Source: JBQTKD01 sp052389435
GTDB taxonomy: Bacteria > Actinomycetota > Actinomycetes > Sporichthyales > Sporichthyaceae
DNA: 26,877 nucleotides
Assembly (NCBI GenBank): GCA_052389435.1
Contig: JBQTIB010000058.1
Coordinates: 1 to 26,877, forward strand
Reading direction: 5' to 3'
Shown here: piece by piece, positions 1-8,511 of the stretch
Position numbering within the stretch: the stretch's first letter is position 1
How the letters are laid out: each line of letters starts with the position of its first letter
Program-made: the position numbers and the translations under genes
Notes under the pieces: generated by a model
The model's input: only the letters and a program-made list of their open reading frames with translations
What the model was told of the DNA's origin: nothing
The model's database searches: none

Positions 1-1170
1 TGCGCCGGCGCCGATGTCGCGCTGGTCGAAGGCGTGATGGGCGTGTTCGACGGCGCGTCGCCGACCGGCGAGGCCGGCTCGACCGCCGAGATCGCCAAGT
101 GGCTCGACGCGCCGGTGCTGCTCGTCGTCGACGCCTCGTCGCAGTCGCGCTCGGTCGCCGCCCTCGTGCACGGCTTCGCCTCCTTCGACCCGCGCGTGCG
201 CATCGGCGGCGTCCTGCTGAACCGGGTGGCCTCCGACCGTCACGAACGCCTGCTCCGCGAGGCCCTCGCCTCGATCAAGATGCCCGTGCTCGGCGTGCTG
301 CGCCGCGAGGAGCGCCTGAGCACGCCGTCGCGGCACCTCGGCCTCGTGCCCGTCGCGGAACGGTCCGCCGAGGCCCTGGACATGGTCGCCGCCGCCACCG
401 AGTTGGTGAACCGGTCGGTCGACGTCGAGGCCGTGCTGGCGTTGGCCGCCTCCGCGCCCCGCATGTCCTCCGTCCTTCCCTGGGACCCGCATCTCGCCGT
501 CGGGCCCACCCCGCGCGGCTGGGGCGGACCGCGCCCGAAGATCGCCCTCGCCGCCGGTCCCGCCTTCACCTTCAGCTACACCGAACACGCCGAACTGCTG
601 ACCGCCGCAGGCGCCGACCTGGTGACCGTCGATCCGCTCCGGGAGGAGTCCCTGCCCACCGGCACCACCGGTCTGGTGCTCGGCGGCGGTTTCCCGGAGG
701 TGTACGCGCAGGCGCTGTCGGACAACGAACGGCTGCGCAAGGACGTCGCCGACCTCGCCGCCTCGGGCGGAGTCGTGCTCGCGGAGTGCGCCGGGCTGCT
801 GTACCTCGCCCGCAGCCTCGACGGGGCGCCGATGTGCGGCGTGATCGAGGCCGAGGCCCGCATGACGCCGCGGCTGACCCTGGGCTACCGGCAGGCGACG
901 GCGGCCGTCGATTCGGCGCTGTGCCGCGCCGGGACCACCCTGCGCGGGCACGAGTTCCACCGCACCGTCGCCGAACCGGCCGCCGGCGCCCGCCCCGCCT
1001 GGACCGTGTCCGCGACGCACGGCGACGGCGAGGGCCACCTCGAGGGCCACGTCCTCGACGGAGTGCACGCCTCCTACCTGCACCTGCACTGGGCAGGTCG
1101 ACCGCGCATCGCGCGACGGGTCGTCGCCGTCGCCCGCGCGGTCGAGCGAACCGCGCGGCGCGGGACGTGA
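1..1170 (+). CDS. cobB: Cobyrinate a,c-diamide synthase, 3' part (5' end outside window)
   Basis: This enzyme amidates the a and c side chains of (hydrogeno)byrinic/cobyrinic acid using ATP and glutamine, in the cytosol, during cobalamin synthesis. The reading frame is open from base 1, so the N-terminal part with the P-loop is missing. The visible part starts in the family motif EGVMGVFDG, runs through the end of the synthetase domain (LLNRV, PVLGVLRR), then enters a class I glutamine amidotransferase domain from about base 535. There GLVLGGGFPEVY, the nucleophile Cys in AECAGLLYL and the catalytic His in GHEFHRT are present. The gene ends in a GTGA overlap with cobC, so the two are probably translationally coupled. 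CobQ-type cobyric acid synthase is less likely because EGVMGVFDG and GGGFPE are CobB/CbiA features. Confidence 0.95.
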   Translation, partial: CAGADVALVEGVMGVFDGASPTGEAGSTAEIAKWLDAPVLLVVDASSQSRSVAALVHGFASFDPRVRIGGVLLNRVASDRHERLLREALASIKMPVLGVLRREERLSTPSRHLGLVPVAERSAEALDMVAAATELVNRSVDVEAVLALAASAPRMSSVLPWDPHLAVGPTPRGWGGPRPKIALAAGPAFTFSYTEHAELLTAAGADLVTVDPLREESLPTGTTGLVLGGGFPEVYAQALSDNERLRKDVADLAASGGVVLAECAGLLYLARSLDGAPMCGVIEAEARMTPRLTLGYRQATAAVDSALCRAGTTLRGHEFHRTVAEPAAGARPAWTVSATHGDGEGHLEGHVLDGVHASYLHLHWAGRPRIARRVVAVARAVERTARRGT

Positions 1171-2252
1171 CCGGTCCGATCAGACGCGGCCCCGGCGACC
1201 CGGCCAGCTTGAACCTGCGCCACCACGGCGACGACGAACTCGCTCCGGGCCTGGTGGACCTCGCCGTCAACGTGCGCCACGGCGGACCGCCGCCCTGGCT
1301 GCGCAAGACCATCGCCGATTCCCTCACGGACCTGTCGAGCTATCCGAATCCGGAGGCGGCTCGGGAAGCCGTCGCGCTCCGGCACGGCCGCCGCCAGTCC
1401 GACGTCCTGCTGACCGCCGGCGCCGCCGAGGCCTTCACGTTGATCGCTCGCGCGTTCCGTCCGCGCCACGCGATGGTGATCCACCCTCAGTTCACCGAGC
1501 CCGAACTCGCGCTGCGCGTCGCGGGGCACGACGTCGACCGCTTCGTGCTGCACGCCGAGGACGGGTTCACGATTCCGGACTACGGCGTGCCGGCGACCGT
1601 CGACCTGCTGGTCGTGGGCAATCCCACCAACCCGACCTCGACGCTGCATCGCGCGCAGACCGTCGCCGCGCTGGCCCGGCCCGGCCGGCTGCTGGTCGTC
1701 GACGAGGCCTTCATGGACGCCGTGCCGGGGGAGACGGAGTCCCTCGCCGACTTCGACGACATCCCGGGCCTGATCGTGGTCCGCAGCTTCACCAAGACCT
1801 GGGGGCTGGCGGGGTTGCGCGTCGGCTACGTCCTGGCGGCACCGGACCTGGTCGAGGCGATGGCCGCGGTGCAGCCGCACTGGTCGGTGAGCACCCCGGC
1901 GCTGGTCGCCGCGAAGGTCTGCAGTTCCCCGGTGGCGATCGCCGAGGCGCAGGCCGTCGCGTCGCGGATCGCCACCGACCGCGCCTATCTGACGAAGCGT
2001 CTGGCCGACTACGAGGGCGTCGAGGTGGCCGGGCTCCCACAGGCTCCGTTCGTCCTGCTGCAGGTCCGCAACGGACGCAAGGTCCGCCAGCGCCTCCGCG
2101 ACCGCGGGTACGCCGTGCGCCGCGGGGACTCCTTCCCCGGCCTCGGTCCGACGTGGATGCGCATCGCCGTCCGCGATCCGAACATCACCGACGGCTTCCT
2201 CGACGCCCTCGCGACGGTGCAACTCGAAGCCCTCTCCCGCGGCCCGGAGTGA
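1167..2252 (+). CDS. cobC: CobC-type PLP-dependent aminotransferase of cobalamin synthesis
   Basis: A fold-type I PLP enzyme of 361 residues, of the group annotated CobC (mycobacterial Rv2231c-like). Related enzymes are histidinol-phosphate aminotransferase and the L-threonine-O-3-phosphate decarboxylase CobD, which makes the aminopropanol linker. The PLP lysine is K210 in SFTKTWGLAGLRVGY. VVGNPTNPTS and LLVVDEAFMD provide the cofactor-binding Asn and Asp. The start is the GTG at 1167, which overlaps the cobB stop; the frame stays open far upstream, but that part lies inside cobB and has no family similarity. The early motif LRHHGDDEL resembles the N-terminus of CobC proteins. Whether it acts as a decarboxylase or an aminotransferase cannot be told from sequence. 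Confidence 0.9.
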   Translation: MTGPIRRGPGDPASLNLRHHGDDELAPGLVDLAVNVRHGGPPPWLRKTIADSLTDLSSYPNPEAAREAVALRHGRRQSDVLLTAGAAEAFTLIARAFRPRHAMVIHPQFTEPELALRVAGHDVDRFVLHAEDGFTIPDYGVPATVDLLVVGNPTNPTSTLHRAQTVAALARPGRLLVVDEAFMDAVPGETESLADFDDIPGLIVVRSFTKTWGLAGLRVGYVLAAPDLVEAMAAVQPHWSVSTPALVAAKVCSSPVAIAEAQAVASRIATDRAYLTKRLADYEGVEVAGLPQAPFVLLQVRNGRKVRQRLRDRGYAVRRGDSFPGLGPTWMRIAVRDPNITDGFLDALATVQLEALSRGPE

Positions 2253-2328
2253 GCCCCCTGCCGCGCGCAGCCGCGTGCACAGACTCAGCCGATAGCGCAC
2301 TCGAGCACCGGTTTGAAGATCGACCTCG

Positions 2329-2356
2329 TTGCTTTTCTGCGCTCTCGGCGACAATT
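2329..2356 (+). promoter_or_regulatory. Possible promoter for bluB-cobT
   Basis: TTGCTT (2329-2334) and ACAATT (2351-2356) are separated by 16 bases, and the ATG lies at 2368. This is the most AT-rich stretch of the 115-base gap after cobC. No clear Shine-Dalgarno is seen before the ATG, which would suit a very short leader. Inference from pattern only. Confidence 0.35.
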
Positions 2357-2367
2357 GGACCGCTGCG

Positions 2368-4098
2368 ATGAGCGGGGGGTTTTCCGAGGCTGAGCGGGAC
2401 GCGGTCTATCGGGTGCTCGAACTGCGGCGGGACGTTCGCACGGGGTTCACCGCCGAGGGCGTTCCCGACGACGTGCTCCGCCGCGTGCTGACGGGGGCTC
2501 ACTTCGCTCCCAGCGTGGGGTTCAGCCAGCCCTGGGACTTCCTCGTGATTCGGTCCGCCGACACTCGGACGCGGCTGGCGTCCCTCGCCGCCGCGGCCCG
2601 GGAGCGGTACGCCGCGTCGCTGCCGGCGGCGCGGGCGCGGGCGTTCGCGCCGCTGCGGGTCGAGGCCATCTCGTCCGCTCCCGTCGGGATCGTCGTCACC
2701 TGCGACCCGACGCGCGGGGGACGGCACACGCTCGGGCGGCACACCCAGCCCGAGACGGCCGCCTACTCGGTGGCCGGGGCGATCCAGAACCTGTGGCTGG
2801 CCGCCCGCGCCGAGGGCTTGGGGGTCGGGTGGGTGAGCTTCTTCGAGGACGGCGACGTCGCCGAGACGCTGGGCCTGCCGGGGCACCTGGAGGTCGTCGC
2901 CTACCTGTGCGTGGGCTACGTGGAGGCCTTCGGCGCGCAGCCGGAACTGGCCGCAACCGGCTGGGCGCGACGCCGGCCGCTGGAATGGTCGGTGCATTGG
3001 GAAGAATTCGGTCGACGAGGACTGCCGGGGGAGGCACCGATGGATCTGCTCGCCGACACGCTGCGCGCGATCGCGCCGCTCGACGCGGCGGCGCTGGCCG
3101 CGGCGCGGGACCGACAGGACCGCATGACCAAGCCGAGGGGCTCGCTCGGCGTCCTCGAGGACGTCTCCGTCCAACTCGCCGGTCTCGCCGGGACGTGCCC
3201 GGCACCGCTCCCCGAGCCCGCCGCGGTGGCGATTTTCGCCGCCGACCACGGCGTGCACGCCCAGGGCGTGACGCCGTGGCCGCAGGAGGTCACCGGGCAG
3301 ATGGTCGCGAACTTCCTCGCCGGCGGCGCGGTCGTGAACGCCTTCGCCGCGCAGACCGGGGCCGAGGTCGTCGTGGTCGACGTCGGCGTCGCCGCGGATC
3401 TCGCCCCCGTGCCGGGCCTGCTGCCCCGCAAAATCGCCCACGGCACCGCGGATCTGACGCAGGGTCCGGCGATGACCCGCGAGCAGGCGGTCGCGGCGGT
3501 CGAGGTGGGCATCGAGACCGCGCGGGACCTCGTCGCCGCCGGCAACCGGTGTCTGCTGACCGGCGACATGGGCATCGCGAACACCACCGCGTCGGCCGCG
3601 CTGATCGCCGCCTTCACCGGCGCCGACCCGGAGGTGGTGACCGGCCGGGGCACCGGCATCGACGACGCCACCCACCAGCGCAAGGTCGACGTCGTCGCGG
3701 CCGCCCTCGACCTGCACGCCCCCGACCCGGCCGATCCCATCGCAGTGCTCGCCGCCCTCGGCGGGTTCGAGCACGCGGCCCTCGTCGGATTCCTGCTCGG
3801 CGGCGCCGCCCTGCGCGTGCCCGTCCTCCTCGACGGAGTCATCGCCGGCGCCGCCGCACTGGTCGCCGCCGCACTGCACCCGGACGCGAAGGCGGCCTGG
3901 ATCGCCGGCCACCGGTCGGCCGAACCGGGTCACCGGGTGGCGCTGGACCACCTGGGCCTGCGGCCGTTGGTAGAACTGGACCTGCGCCTCGGCGAGGGCA
4001 CCGGCGCCCTGCTGGCGCTGCCCCTGGTTCAATCGGCCGCTCGAGCGTTGGCCGAGGTGGCCACCTTCGACTCGGCCGGGATCGTGGACAAGACATGA
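2368..4098 (+). CDS. bluB-cobT: BluB-CobT fusion: DMB synthase / NaMN:DMB phosphoribosyltransferase
   Basis: A 576-residue two-domain protein. Residues 1 to about 215 are BluB, the flavin-dependent enzyme that breaks down FMNH2 with oxygen to give 5,6-dimethylbenzimidazole. RRDVRTGF, APSVGFSQPWDF and IQNLWLAARAEGLGVGWVSF are its hallmarks. Residues from about 228 to the end are CobT, which joins that base to nicotinate mononucleotide to form alpha-ribazole phosphate: DRQDRMTKPRGSLG, AADHGVHAQGV, GDMGIANTT, and the catalytic Glu at about residue 543 in RLGEGTGA. Fusion would channel the lower ligand between the two steps. I chose the ATG at 2368 because upstream in-frame codons code for nothing BluB-like. 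The stop overlaps the cobA start (ATGA). No frameshift is seen between domains, so this is a true fusion. Similar fusions exist in actinobacteria. Confidence 0.94.
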   Translation: MSGGFSEAERDAVYRVLELRRDVRTGFTAEGVPDDVLRRVLTGAHFAPSVGFSQPWDFLVIRSADTRTRLASLAAAARERYAASLPAARARAFAPLRVEAISSAPVGIVVTCDPTRGGRHTLGRHTQPETAAYSVAGAIQNLWLAARAEGLGVGWVSFFEDGDVAETLGLPGHLEVVAYLCVGYVEAFGAQPELAATGWARRRPLEWSVHWEEFGRRGLPGEAPMDLLADTLRAIAPLDAAALAAARDRQDRMTKPRGSLGVLEDVSVQLAGLAGTCPAPLPEPAAVAIFAADHGVHAQGVTPWPQEVTGQMVANFLAGGAVVNAFAAQTGAEVVVVDVGVAADLAPVPGLLPRKIAHGTADLTQGPAMTREQAVAAVEVGIETARDLVAAGNRCLLTGDMGIANTTASAALIAAFTGADPEVVTGRGTGIDDATHQRKVDVVAAALDLHAPDPADPIAVLAALGGFEHAALVGFLLGGAALRVPVLLDGVIAGAAALVAAALHPDAKAAWIAGHRSAEPGHRVALDHLGLRPLVELDLRLGEGTGALLALPLVQSAARALAEVATFDSAGIVDKT

Positions 4099-5312
4099 GC
4101 GCAGAAGAGGCGTCGTATCCGGTCGGGCTGCGCCTGGGCGGGCGGCGGGTGCTGGTCGTCGGCGGCGGGCAGGTGGCACAGCGTCGGCTTCCCCTGCTCC
4201 TCGACGCGGGCGCCGAGGTCCACCTGGTCTCGCCCGCGGTCACCGCCGCCGTGGAGTCCCTCGCCGACCACGGCCGCATCCGGTGGATGCAGCGGCCCTA
4301 CGCCACGGGCGATCTCGACGGCGCCTGGTACGCCTTGGCCCTGACCGCGGACCCCAAGGTCAACGCGGCGGTCGCCGCCGACGCCGAGGCGGCCCGCATC
4401 TTCTGCGTCCGCGCGGACGACGCCACAGCCGCGACGGCCTGGACCGCCGCCTCCGGCCGTCACGAGGGGTTGACCGTCGCGGTGCTCGCCGGGCGGCGGC
4501 CCTTGCGCGCCGCCAAGGTGCGCGACGGTCTGCTCGCCGCCCTGCGCGACGGCACGGTGTCGATCGGCAGCGTCACCGCCAAACCCGTCGGCGTCGCCCT
4601 CGTCGGCGGCGGTCCGGGGGATCCGGACCTCATCACGGTCCGCGGCCGGCAACTGCTCTCGCAGGCCGACGTCGTCGTCACCGACCGGCTCGGCCCGTCC
4701 TCGCTGCTGGCCGAACTGGGCCCGCAGGTCGAGGTGATCGACGCCTCCAAGATTCCCTTCGGTCGCTCGATGGCGCAGGAGGCCATCAACGAGGCCCTGA
4801 TCGAGCACGCGAAGGCCGGCAAGTTCGTCGTCCGGCTCAAGGGCGGCGACCCGTACGTGTACGGCCGCGGGTACGAGGAACTGCAGGCCTGCGCCGAGCA
4901 CGGCATTCCGGTCGTGGTGGTGCCGGGCGTCTCGAGTTCGATCTCGGTCCCCGCCCTGGCCGGCATCCCCATCACCCACCGCGGCGTCGCCCACGAGTTC
5001 ACCGTCGTCTCCGGACACATCGCACCGGACCATCCCGAGTCCCTCGTCGACTGGGAGGCACTCGCCCGGCTGCGCGGCACCCTGGTGTTGATGATGGCCG
5101 TGGACAAACTCCCCCTGATCGCCGCGACGCTCATCGGCCACGGCAAGGCGGCCGACACCCCGGCCGCGGTGATCGCCGACGGCAGCACCGCCAAGGAGCG
5201 CACGGTCCGCGCACCGTTGGACTCGATCGCCGCCGCCGTCGCCGAGCACGGCATTCGCCCGCCGGCGATCGTGGTGATCGGCGAGGTCGTCGCCCTCGGC
5301 GCCGGTGCCTGA
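4095..5312 (+). CDS. cobA: Uroporphyrinogen-III C-methyltransferase fused to precorrin-2 dehydrogenase domain
   Basis: 405 residues, the same length and layout as mycobacterial CysG/CobA (Rv2847c). Residues 1 to about 155 form a CysG/Met8-like NAD-binding domain: VLVVGGGQVAQRRLPLL is the Rossmann loop and FCVRADDA a family motif. Residues from about 165 are the SAM-dependent methyltransferase, with VALVGGGPGDPDLITVRG, VVRLKGGDPYVYGRG, VPGVSSSISVPALAGIPITHR and LVLMMAV. It makes precorrin-2 from uroporphyrinogen III, the branch point to cobalamin and siroheme. The N-terminal domain could oxidise precorrin-2 to sirohydrochlorin. It starts in an ATGA overlap with bluB-cobT and its end overlaps the next gene, so coupled translation is likely. 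Also called cysG. Confidence 0.94.
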   Translation: MSAEEASYPVGLRLGGRRVLVVGGGQVAQRRLPLLLDAGAEVHLVSPAVTAAVESLADHGRIRWMQRPYATGDLDGAWYALALTADPKVNAAVAADAEAARIFCVRADDATAATAWTAASGRHEGLTVAVLAGRRPLRAAKVRDGLLAALRDGTVSIGSVTAKPVGVALVGGGPGDPDLITVRGRQLLSQADVVVTDRLGPSSLLAELGPQVEVIDASKIPFGRSMAQEAINEALIEHAKAGKFVVRLKGGDPYVYGRGYEELQACAEHGIPVVVVPGVSSSISVPALAGIPITHRGVAHEFTVVSGHIAPDHPESLVDWEALARLRGTLVLMMAVDKLPLIAATLIGHGKAADTPAAVIADGSTAKERTVRAPLDSIAAAVAEHGIRPPAIVVIGEVVALGAGA

Positions 5313-6111
5313 CGTCCTCGACGTACTCGACGCCGCGGATCCGCGGCTGACCGACTACGCCCGCCTCGTCGACGTCGGGCACCGTGTTCGGCGCGAACCC
5401 GCCGACGGGGTGTTCATCGCCGAGGGCGTGCTTACCCTGGACCGGGCACTGGCCGCGGGCTATCGCCCGCGTTCGCTGCTGCTCGCCCCGAACCGGGTCG
5501 AGGCCGTGCCGGACCAGATCGCGGCGATCGCGGCCGCCGGCGCGCCGGTCTACGTCGCCCCACCCGACGTCCTGGAGAACCTGACGGGCTACCGGGTCCA
5601 CCGCGGGCTGCTGGCCGCCATGGACCGGCGCCCGCTGCCCGCGCTCGCCGACGTCCTGCGCGGCGCGCGCCGCATCGCGGTGCTCGAGGACATCGCCGAC
5701 CACACCAACGTCGGGGCGGCGATCCGCAACGCCGCGGCGTTCGGAATCGACGCCGTCCTGGTCACCCCGAGTTGCGCCGATCCCCTCTACCGGCGTGCGA
5801 TCCGCACCTCGATGGGCACGGTCTTCCAAGTCCCCTGGACCCGACTGCGGGAATGGCCCGCCGACATCGCGCACCTGCACGACGCCGGTTTCCACACCGT
5901 GGCGCTGACCCCCGACGGCGCCGGCGACCTGCGCGCGGTCGCCGCCGCGGGACACCGACGCCTTGCGCTGCTGCTCGGCAGCGAGGGCGAGGGCCTGCGG
6001 CCGGGGACGCTGACGGCCGCCAGGACCACGGCCCGCATCCCGATGGCCGGCGGCGTCGACTCCCTGAACATCGCCGCCGCCGCCGCAGTCGCCTTTTTCG
6101 CCACCCAGTAG
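5305..6111 (+). CDS. TrmH/SpoU-family RNA 2'-O-methyltransferase
   Basis: 268 residues of the SPOUT class, which methylates ribose 2'-OH groups in tRNA or rRNA with SAM. An N-terminal substrate-binding domain (FIAEGVLTLDRAL, about residues 1-95) precedes the knotted catalytic domain. The three SpoU motifs are present: HTNVGAAIRNAAAFG with the catalytic-type Asn and Arg, LLLGSEGEGL, and IPMAGGVDSLNIAAAAAVAFF. The GTG start lies 8 bases inside the end of cobA in another frame, so it is probably coupled to the cobalamin operon although its job is RNA modification. The exact RNA target cannot be read from the sequence. It resembles the mycobacterial Rv0881 type rather than TrmH of E. coli. Confidence 0.88.
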   Translation: MPDVLDVLDAADPRLTDYARLVDVGHRVRREPADGVFIAEGVLTLDRALAAGYRPRSLLLAPNRVEAVPDQIAAIAAAGAPVYVAPPDVLENLTGYRVHRGLLAAMDRRPLPALADVLRGARRIAVLEDIADHTNVGAAIRNAAAFGIDAVLVTPSCADPLYRRAIRTSMGTVFQVPWTRLREWPADIAHLHDAGFHTVALTPDGAGDLRAVAAAGHRRLALLLGSEGEGLRPGTLTAARTTARIPMAGGVDSLNIAAAAAVAFFATQ

Positions 6112-6117
6112 GGGTTC

Positions 6118-6762
6118 CTACGCCATCTCGGCCACGACCCAGGCGACGGCCCGGTCGACCAGTTCGGGGCCGGCCTTCTCCGGCGAGCCGGAGTCGAACG
6201 GCGGGGCCGGGTCGTACTCGATGATCAACTGCGCCATCCTGGCCGCCTCCTCGCCCCGCAGGGCCGCGGCGATGGTCAGACCGAAGTCGATGCCGGCCGT
6301 CACCCCGCCGCCGGTCATGCGATTGCGGTCGACCACCACCCGGCCCGGGGCCACCGAGGCGCCGAGTGCGGCCAACTGGGCGTGCATCGCCCAGTGCGTG
6401 GTGGCGCGGTAGCCCTCGAGCAGGCCCGCCTTCGCGAGCATCACCGAACCGCCGCAGACCGAGGTCACGTACTGCGCGCCCGCACCCTGCTTGGCCAGGA
6501 ACTCGAGCAGTTCCGGATCGTCCTCGACGGCGCCCTGTTCGATGCCGCCGCCGATGCACACCACGTCCAGCGGTGGGCAGGTGGCGAACGTGGTGTCCGG
6601 AACGACCGTCATGCCGTCGTCGGATTGGATCGGATCCAGCGTTTTCCAGATTCGATGGATCGCGACGTTGGGCAGCACGCTGAACACCGCCTGCGGACCG
6701 ACGACGTCGAGCGCGGTCATGCCGGGGTAGAAGACGAGACCGGTCGCCGATGCACCACGCAC
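6118..6762 (-). CDS. DJ-1/PfpI-family protein, isocyanide-hydratase-like, 5' end probably altered
   Basis: About 214 residues if started at the GTG at 6762. The fold is class I glutamine-amidotransferase-like, DJ-1/PfpI superfamily. GLVFYPGMTALDVVGPQ supplies the first strand and a conserved Asp. The nucleophile elbow is YVTSVCGGS with Cys about 103, followed by GLLEGYRATTHW, then GGGVTAGIDFGL and YDPAPPFDSG, all typical of isocyanide hydratase-like proteins. The Thr that usually follows the Cys in that enzyme is Gly here. Relatives begin with Met only a few residues before FYPGM. Here those codons are replaced by sequence that on the other strand codes for the regulator at 6742, and no good ribosome-binding site is visible. 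The ATG at 6720 would cut off the first beta strand. It may be a damaged gene. Confidence 0.75.
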   Translation of the reverse strand: MRGASATGLVFYPGMTALDVVGPQAVFSVLPNVAIHRIWKTLDPIQSDDGMTVVPDTTFATCPPLDVVCIGGGIEQGAVEDDPELLEFLAKQGAGAQYVTSVCGGSVMLAKAGLLEGYRATTHWAMHAQLAALGASVAPGRVVVDRNRMTGGGVTAGIDFGLTIAAALRGEEAARMAQLIIEYDPAPPFDSGSPEKAGPELVDRAVAWVVAEMA

Positions 6763-7347
6763 TGGATCGCCACCGACGGCCTCGCCCGGGCCTTCCCCAC
6801 CGCACAGGTGCTGCCGAACGTTCTCTACACCGAGGACGGCCCGATCTTCACCTCCGCGGGCGTTGCCGCCGGTCTCGACCTCGGACTGCACCTCGTCCGC
6901 ACCGACCACGGGGCAGAGGTCGCCGCCGAGTTGGCCCGGTGGAACGTCGTCGCCCCGCACCGCGACGGCGGCCAGGCGCAGTTCATCCGACGCCCCGTCA
7001 GTTCCGATCCGGGAACGAGCACCGCACCGGTCCGCGAGTGGGCCCTGCAGCGTCTCGACCGACCGCTGACCGTGGCCGAGCTCGCAGCGCAGGCCTGTTG
7101 CGGCGAACGGACGCTGACCCGTCGCTTCCTCGCGGAGACCGGCCAGACGCCCAAGCAGTGGCTGATCGCCGCGCGCCTGCAGCGCGCCCGCGAGCTGCTC
7201 GAAACCTCGGAGGTGTCGATCGAGCGGATCGCGCAGGAGTCCGGCTTTCCCTCGGCCGGCGCCCTGCGCGACTGCTTCACGACTTCGCTGTCCACGACCC
7301 CGTCCGCCTACCGGCGAACCTTCGCCCGGATCGGCGCCGACAGTTGA
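6742..7347 (+). pseudogene. GlxA-type AraC-family transcription regulator, N-terminal half missing
   Basis: The frame codes for the second half of a GlxA-type regulator, a DJ-1/PfpI-like sensor domain joined to an AraC HTH. Recognisable sequence begins at GRRCTTHWIATDGLA (6742) and goes on with VLYTEDGPIFTSAGVAAGLD, VVAPHRDGGQAQFI, then the double HTH from about 7050 (LTVAELAAQACCGERTLTRRF, IAQESGFPSAGALRDCF, TPSAYRRTF). Full proteins have roughly 110-130 residues before this point. Upstream in the same frame the bases belong to the opposite-strand DJ-1 gene and code for nothing related. No natural start codon or promoter precedes it. An HTH-only product from an internal start is conceivable. 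It most likely once controlled the divergent DJ-1 gene (inference). Confidence 0.85.
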
Positions 7348-7392
7348 GCGCGGCGTCGCCGACCGTTGCCTTCGTGACCGACACAACACCCC

Positions 7393-8511
7393 TCAGGCGA
7401 CCCGGACGCCCTTCGCAAGCTTCTTCGACGGCGTCCGCAACCGGCGAACGGTGATCGCGACGGCTCCGACACCGAGCAGCGCGTCGAAGGCCAGGCCCCA
7501 CGGCCACACCGGGCTCTGCTCGGCCCGCCGCCCGTCGAGGAGCCCGTCGTCCAGGCTCGAGTTGGGATCGCGGGCATCGCGCACCGCACCGGCGATCGCC
7601 CCGAGGGGGTCCACGCTCGCGCGATCGCCGGCGCCATTGCCGTCGAGGGTGACTTCGAAGGCGCGCTGCTTCTGCGGGGCCGCGTCGGCCAGGATCACGA
7701 AGGGGTTGGGGGCCAGCAGCCACCACACCTTCTCCGGGCGCACGTCCTCGCGCATCTCGGTGACGGTCTTGGTCGGCAGGTTCTCCAGGCTCGGCCGCTC
7801 GCCCTCGACCACGCCGTCGACGAGGGACTCGTAGTCGGTCACCTCGCGCGTGACCTCGTGCAGGCTGCTGGTGGCGGGCAGCGCGAGACCGAAGGCCATC
7901 AGCGTGCCGACCGTCAGGCCGAAGACGCTGAGGTAGGACAGCACCGCGGAGATCCCGGTCCGGGACAACAGCGCCGACCAGCACTGCGCGATGGCCGCGA
8001 CGACGCCGAGCAGCACCGCGACCACGAGCAGCGTGACCAGCAGTCGCCCGACGCCGACGCCGCCCATGAACAGGGTGGAGATCGCCATGGGCGTGGCGAC
8101 GAACAGAAACACCAGGGCCACGCCCCAGGCGGCGGCGAGCTTGCCGAGCGCGATCTCGGTTGGGGTGAGCAGCGTGACCTGGAGCGTGGCCAGCACGCCG
8201 CGCTCCCGATCGCCGTTGACCGACTGTCCCGCCAGCGCCGGAACGACCAGCATCGACAGCGACATCAGGATCATCATCAGCCCGCCGAACACGGGCACTC
8301 CGCGGCGGTCGAGCTCCTCGACGGAGTACATCGCCCAGGCGAGCAGCGCGGTGAGCCCGCCGACGAGCAGGAACCACAGGGCCAGCAGCACCCGCCAGCG
8401 GCCGGTGCGCAGGCGGACGCGGAATTCGTGACGCGCGACCGCGCGGACGCCGGCGAGCGTGGTGCGGCTCATCGGCATCGGCGCCGTGGGCGGCGGAACC
8501 ACCGAGCTCAT
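7393..8511 (-). CDS. ABC-2 type transporter permease
   Basis: 372 residues. A cytosolic N-terminus is followed by hydrophobic segments at WRVLLALWFLLVGGLTALLA, GGLMMILMSLSMLVVPAL, AAAWGVALVFLFVATPMAI, LLVTLLVVAVLLGVVAAIA and VLSYLSVFGLTVGTLMAFGL, and one more close to the C-terminus (WPWGLAFDALLGVGAV). Between the last two lies a long hydrophilic loop of about 130 residues. SVNGDRERGVLATLQVTLLTPTEI is the short conserved stretch between the second and third segments seen in ABC-2 permeases of the NatB/GldF kind. Its ATG overlaps the stop of the ATPase gene (TCAT on the plus strand), so the two form one export or membrane-remodelling pump. Substrate unknown. Confidence 0.88.
   Translation of the reverse strand: MSSVVPPPTAPMPMSRTTLAGVRAVARHEFRVRLRTGRWRVLLALWFLLVGGLTALLAWAMYSVEELDRRGVPVFGGLMMILMSLSMLVVPALAGQSVNGDRERGVLATLQVTLLTPTEIALGKLAAAWGVALVFLFVATPMAISTLFMGGVGVGRLLVTLLVVAVLLGVVAAIAQCWSALLSRTGISAVLSYLSVFGLTVGTLMAFGLALPATSSLHEVTREVTDYESLVDGVVEGERPSLENLPTKTVTEMREDVRPEKVWWLLAPNPFVILADAAPQKQRAFEVTLDGNGAGDRASVDPLGAIAGAVRDARDPNSSLDDGLLDGRRAEQSPVWPWGLAFDALLGVGAVAITVRRLRTPSKKLAKGVRVA

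Noticed and set aside
99..1166. Upstream extension of the cobC frame
   Set aside because: It lies inside cobB in another frame and is Arg/Pro/Ala-rich without family similarity; the GTG at 1167 fits the CobC start.
1..2367. Cobalamin riboswitch in the cobalamin cluster
   Set aside because: The operon start is outside the window and the only sizeable gap (2253-2367) is too short and lacks a B12-box-like sequence.
2185..4179. Minus-strand frame of 664 codons
   Set aside because: It is fully antisense to the bluB-cobT fusion, whose domains are clear, and it has no recognisable motif.
6118..6745. Idea that the minus-strand DJ-1 gene is the inverted N-terminal half of the regulator
   Set aside because: It is a complete DJ-1 protein with its own TTHW motif and the C-terminal YDPAPPFDSG of isocyanide-hydratase-like enzymes, so it is a separate gene.
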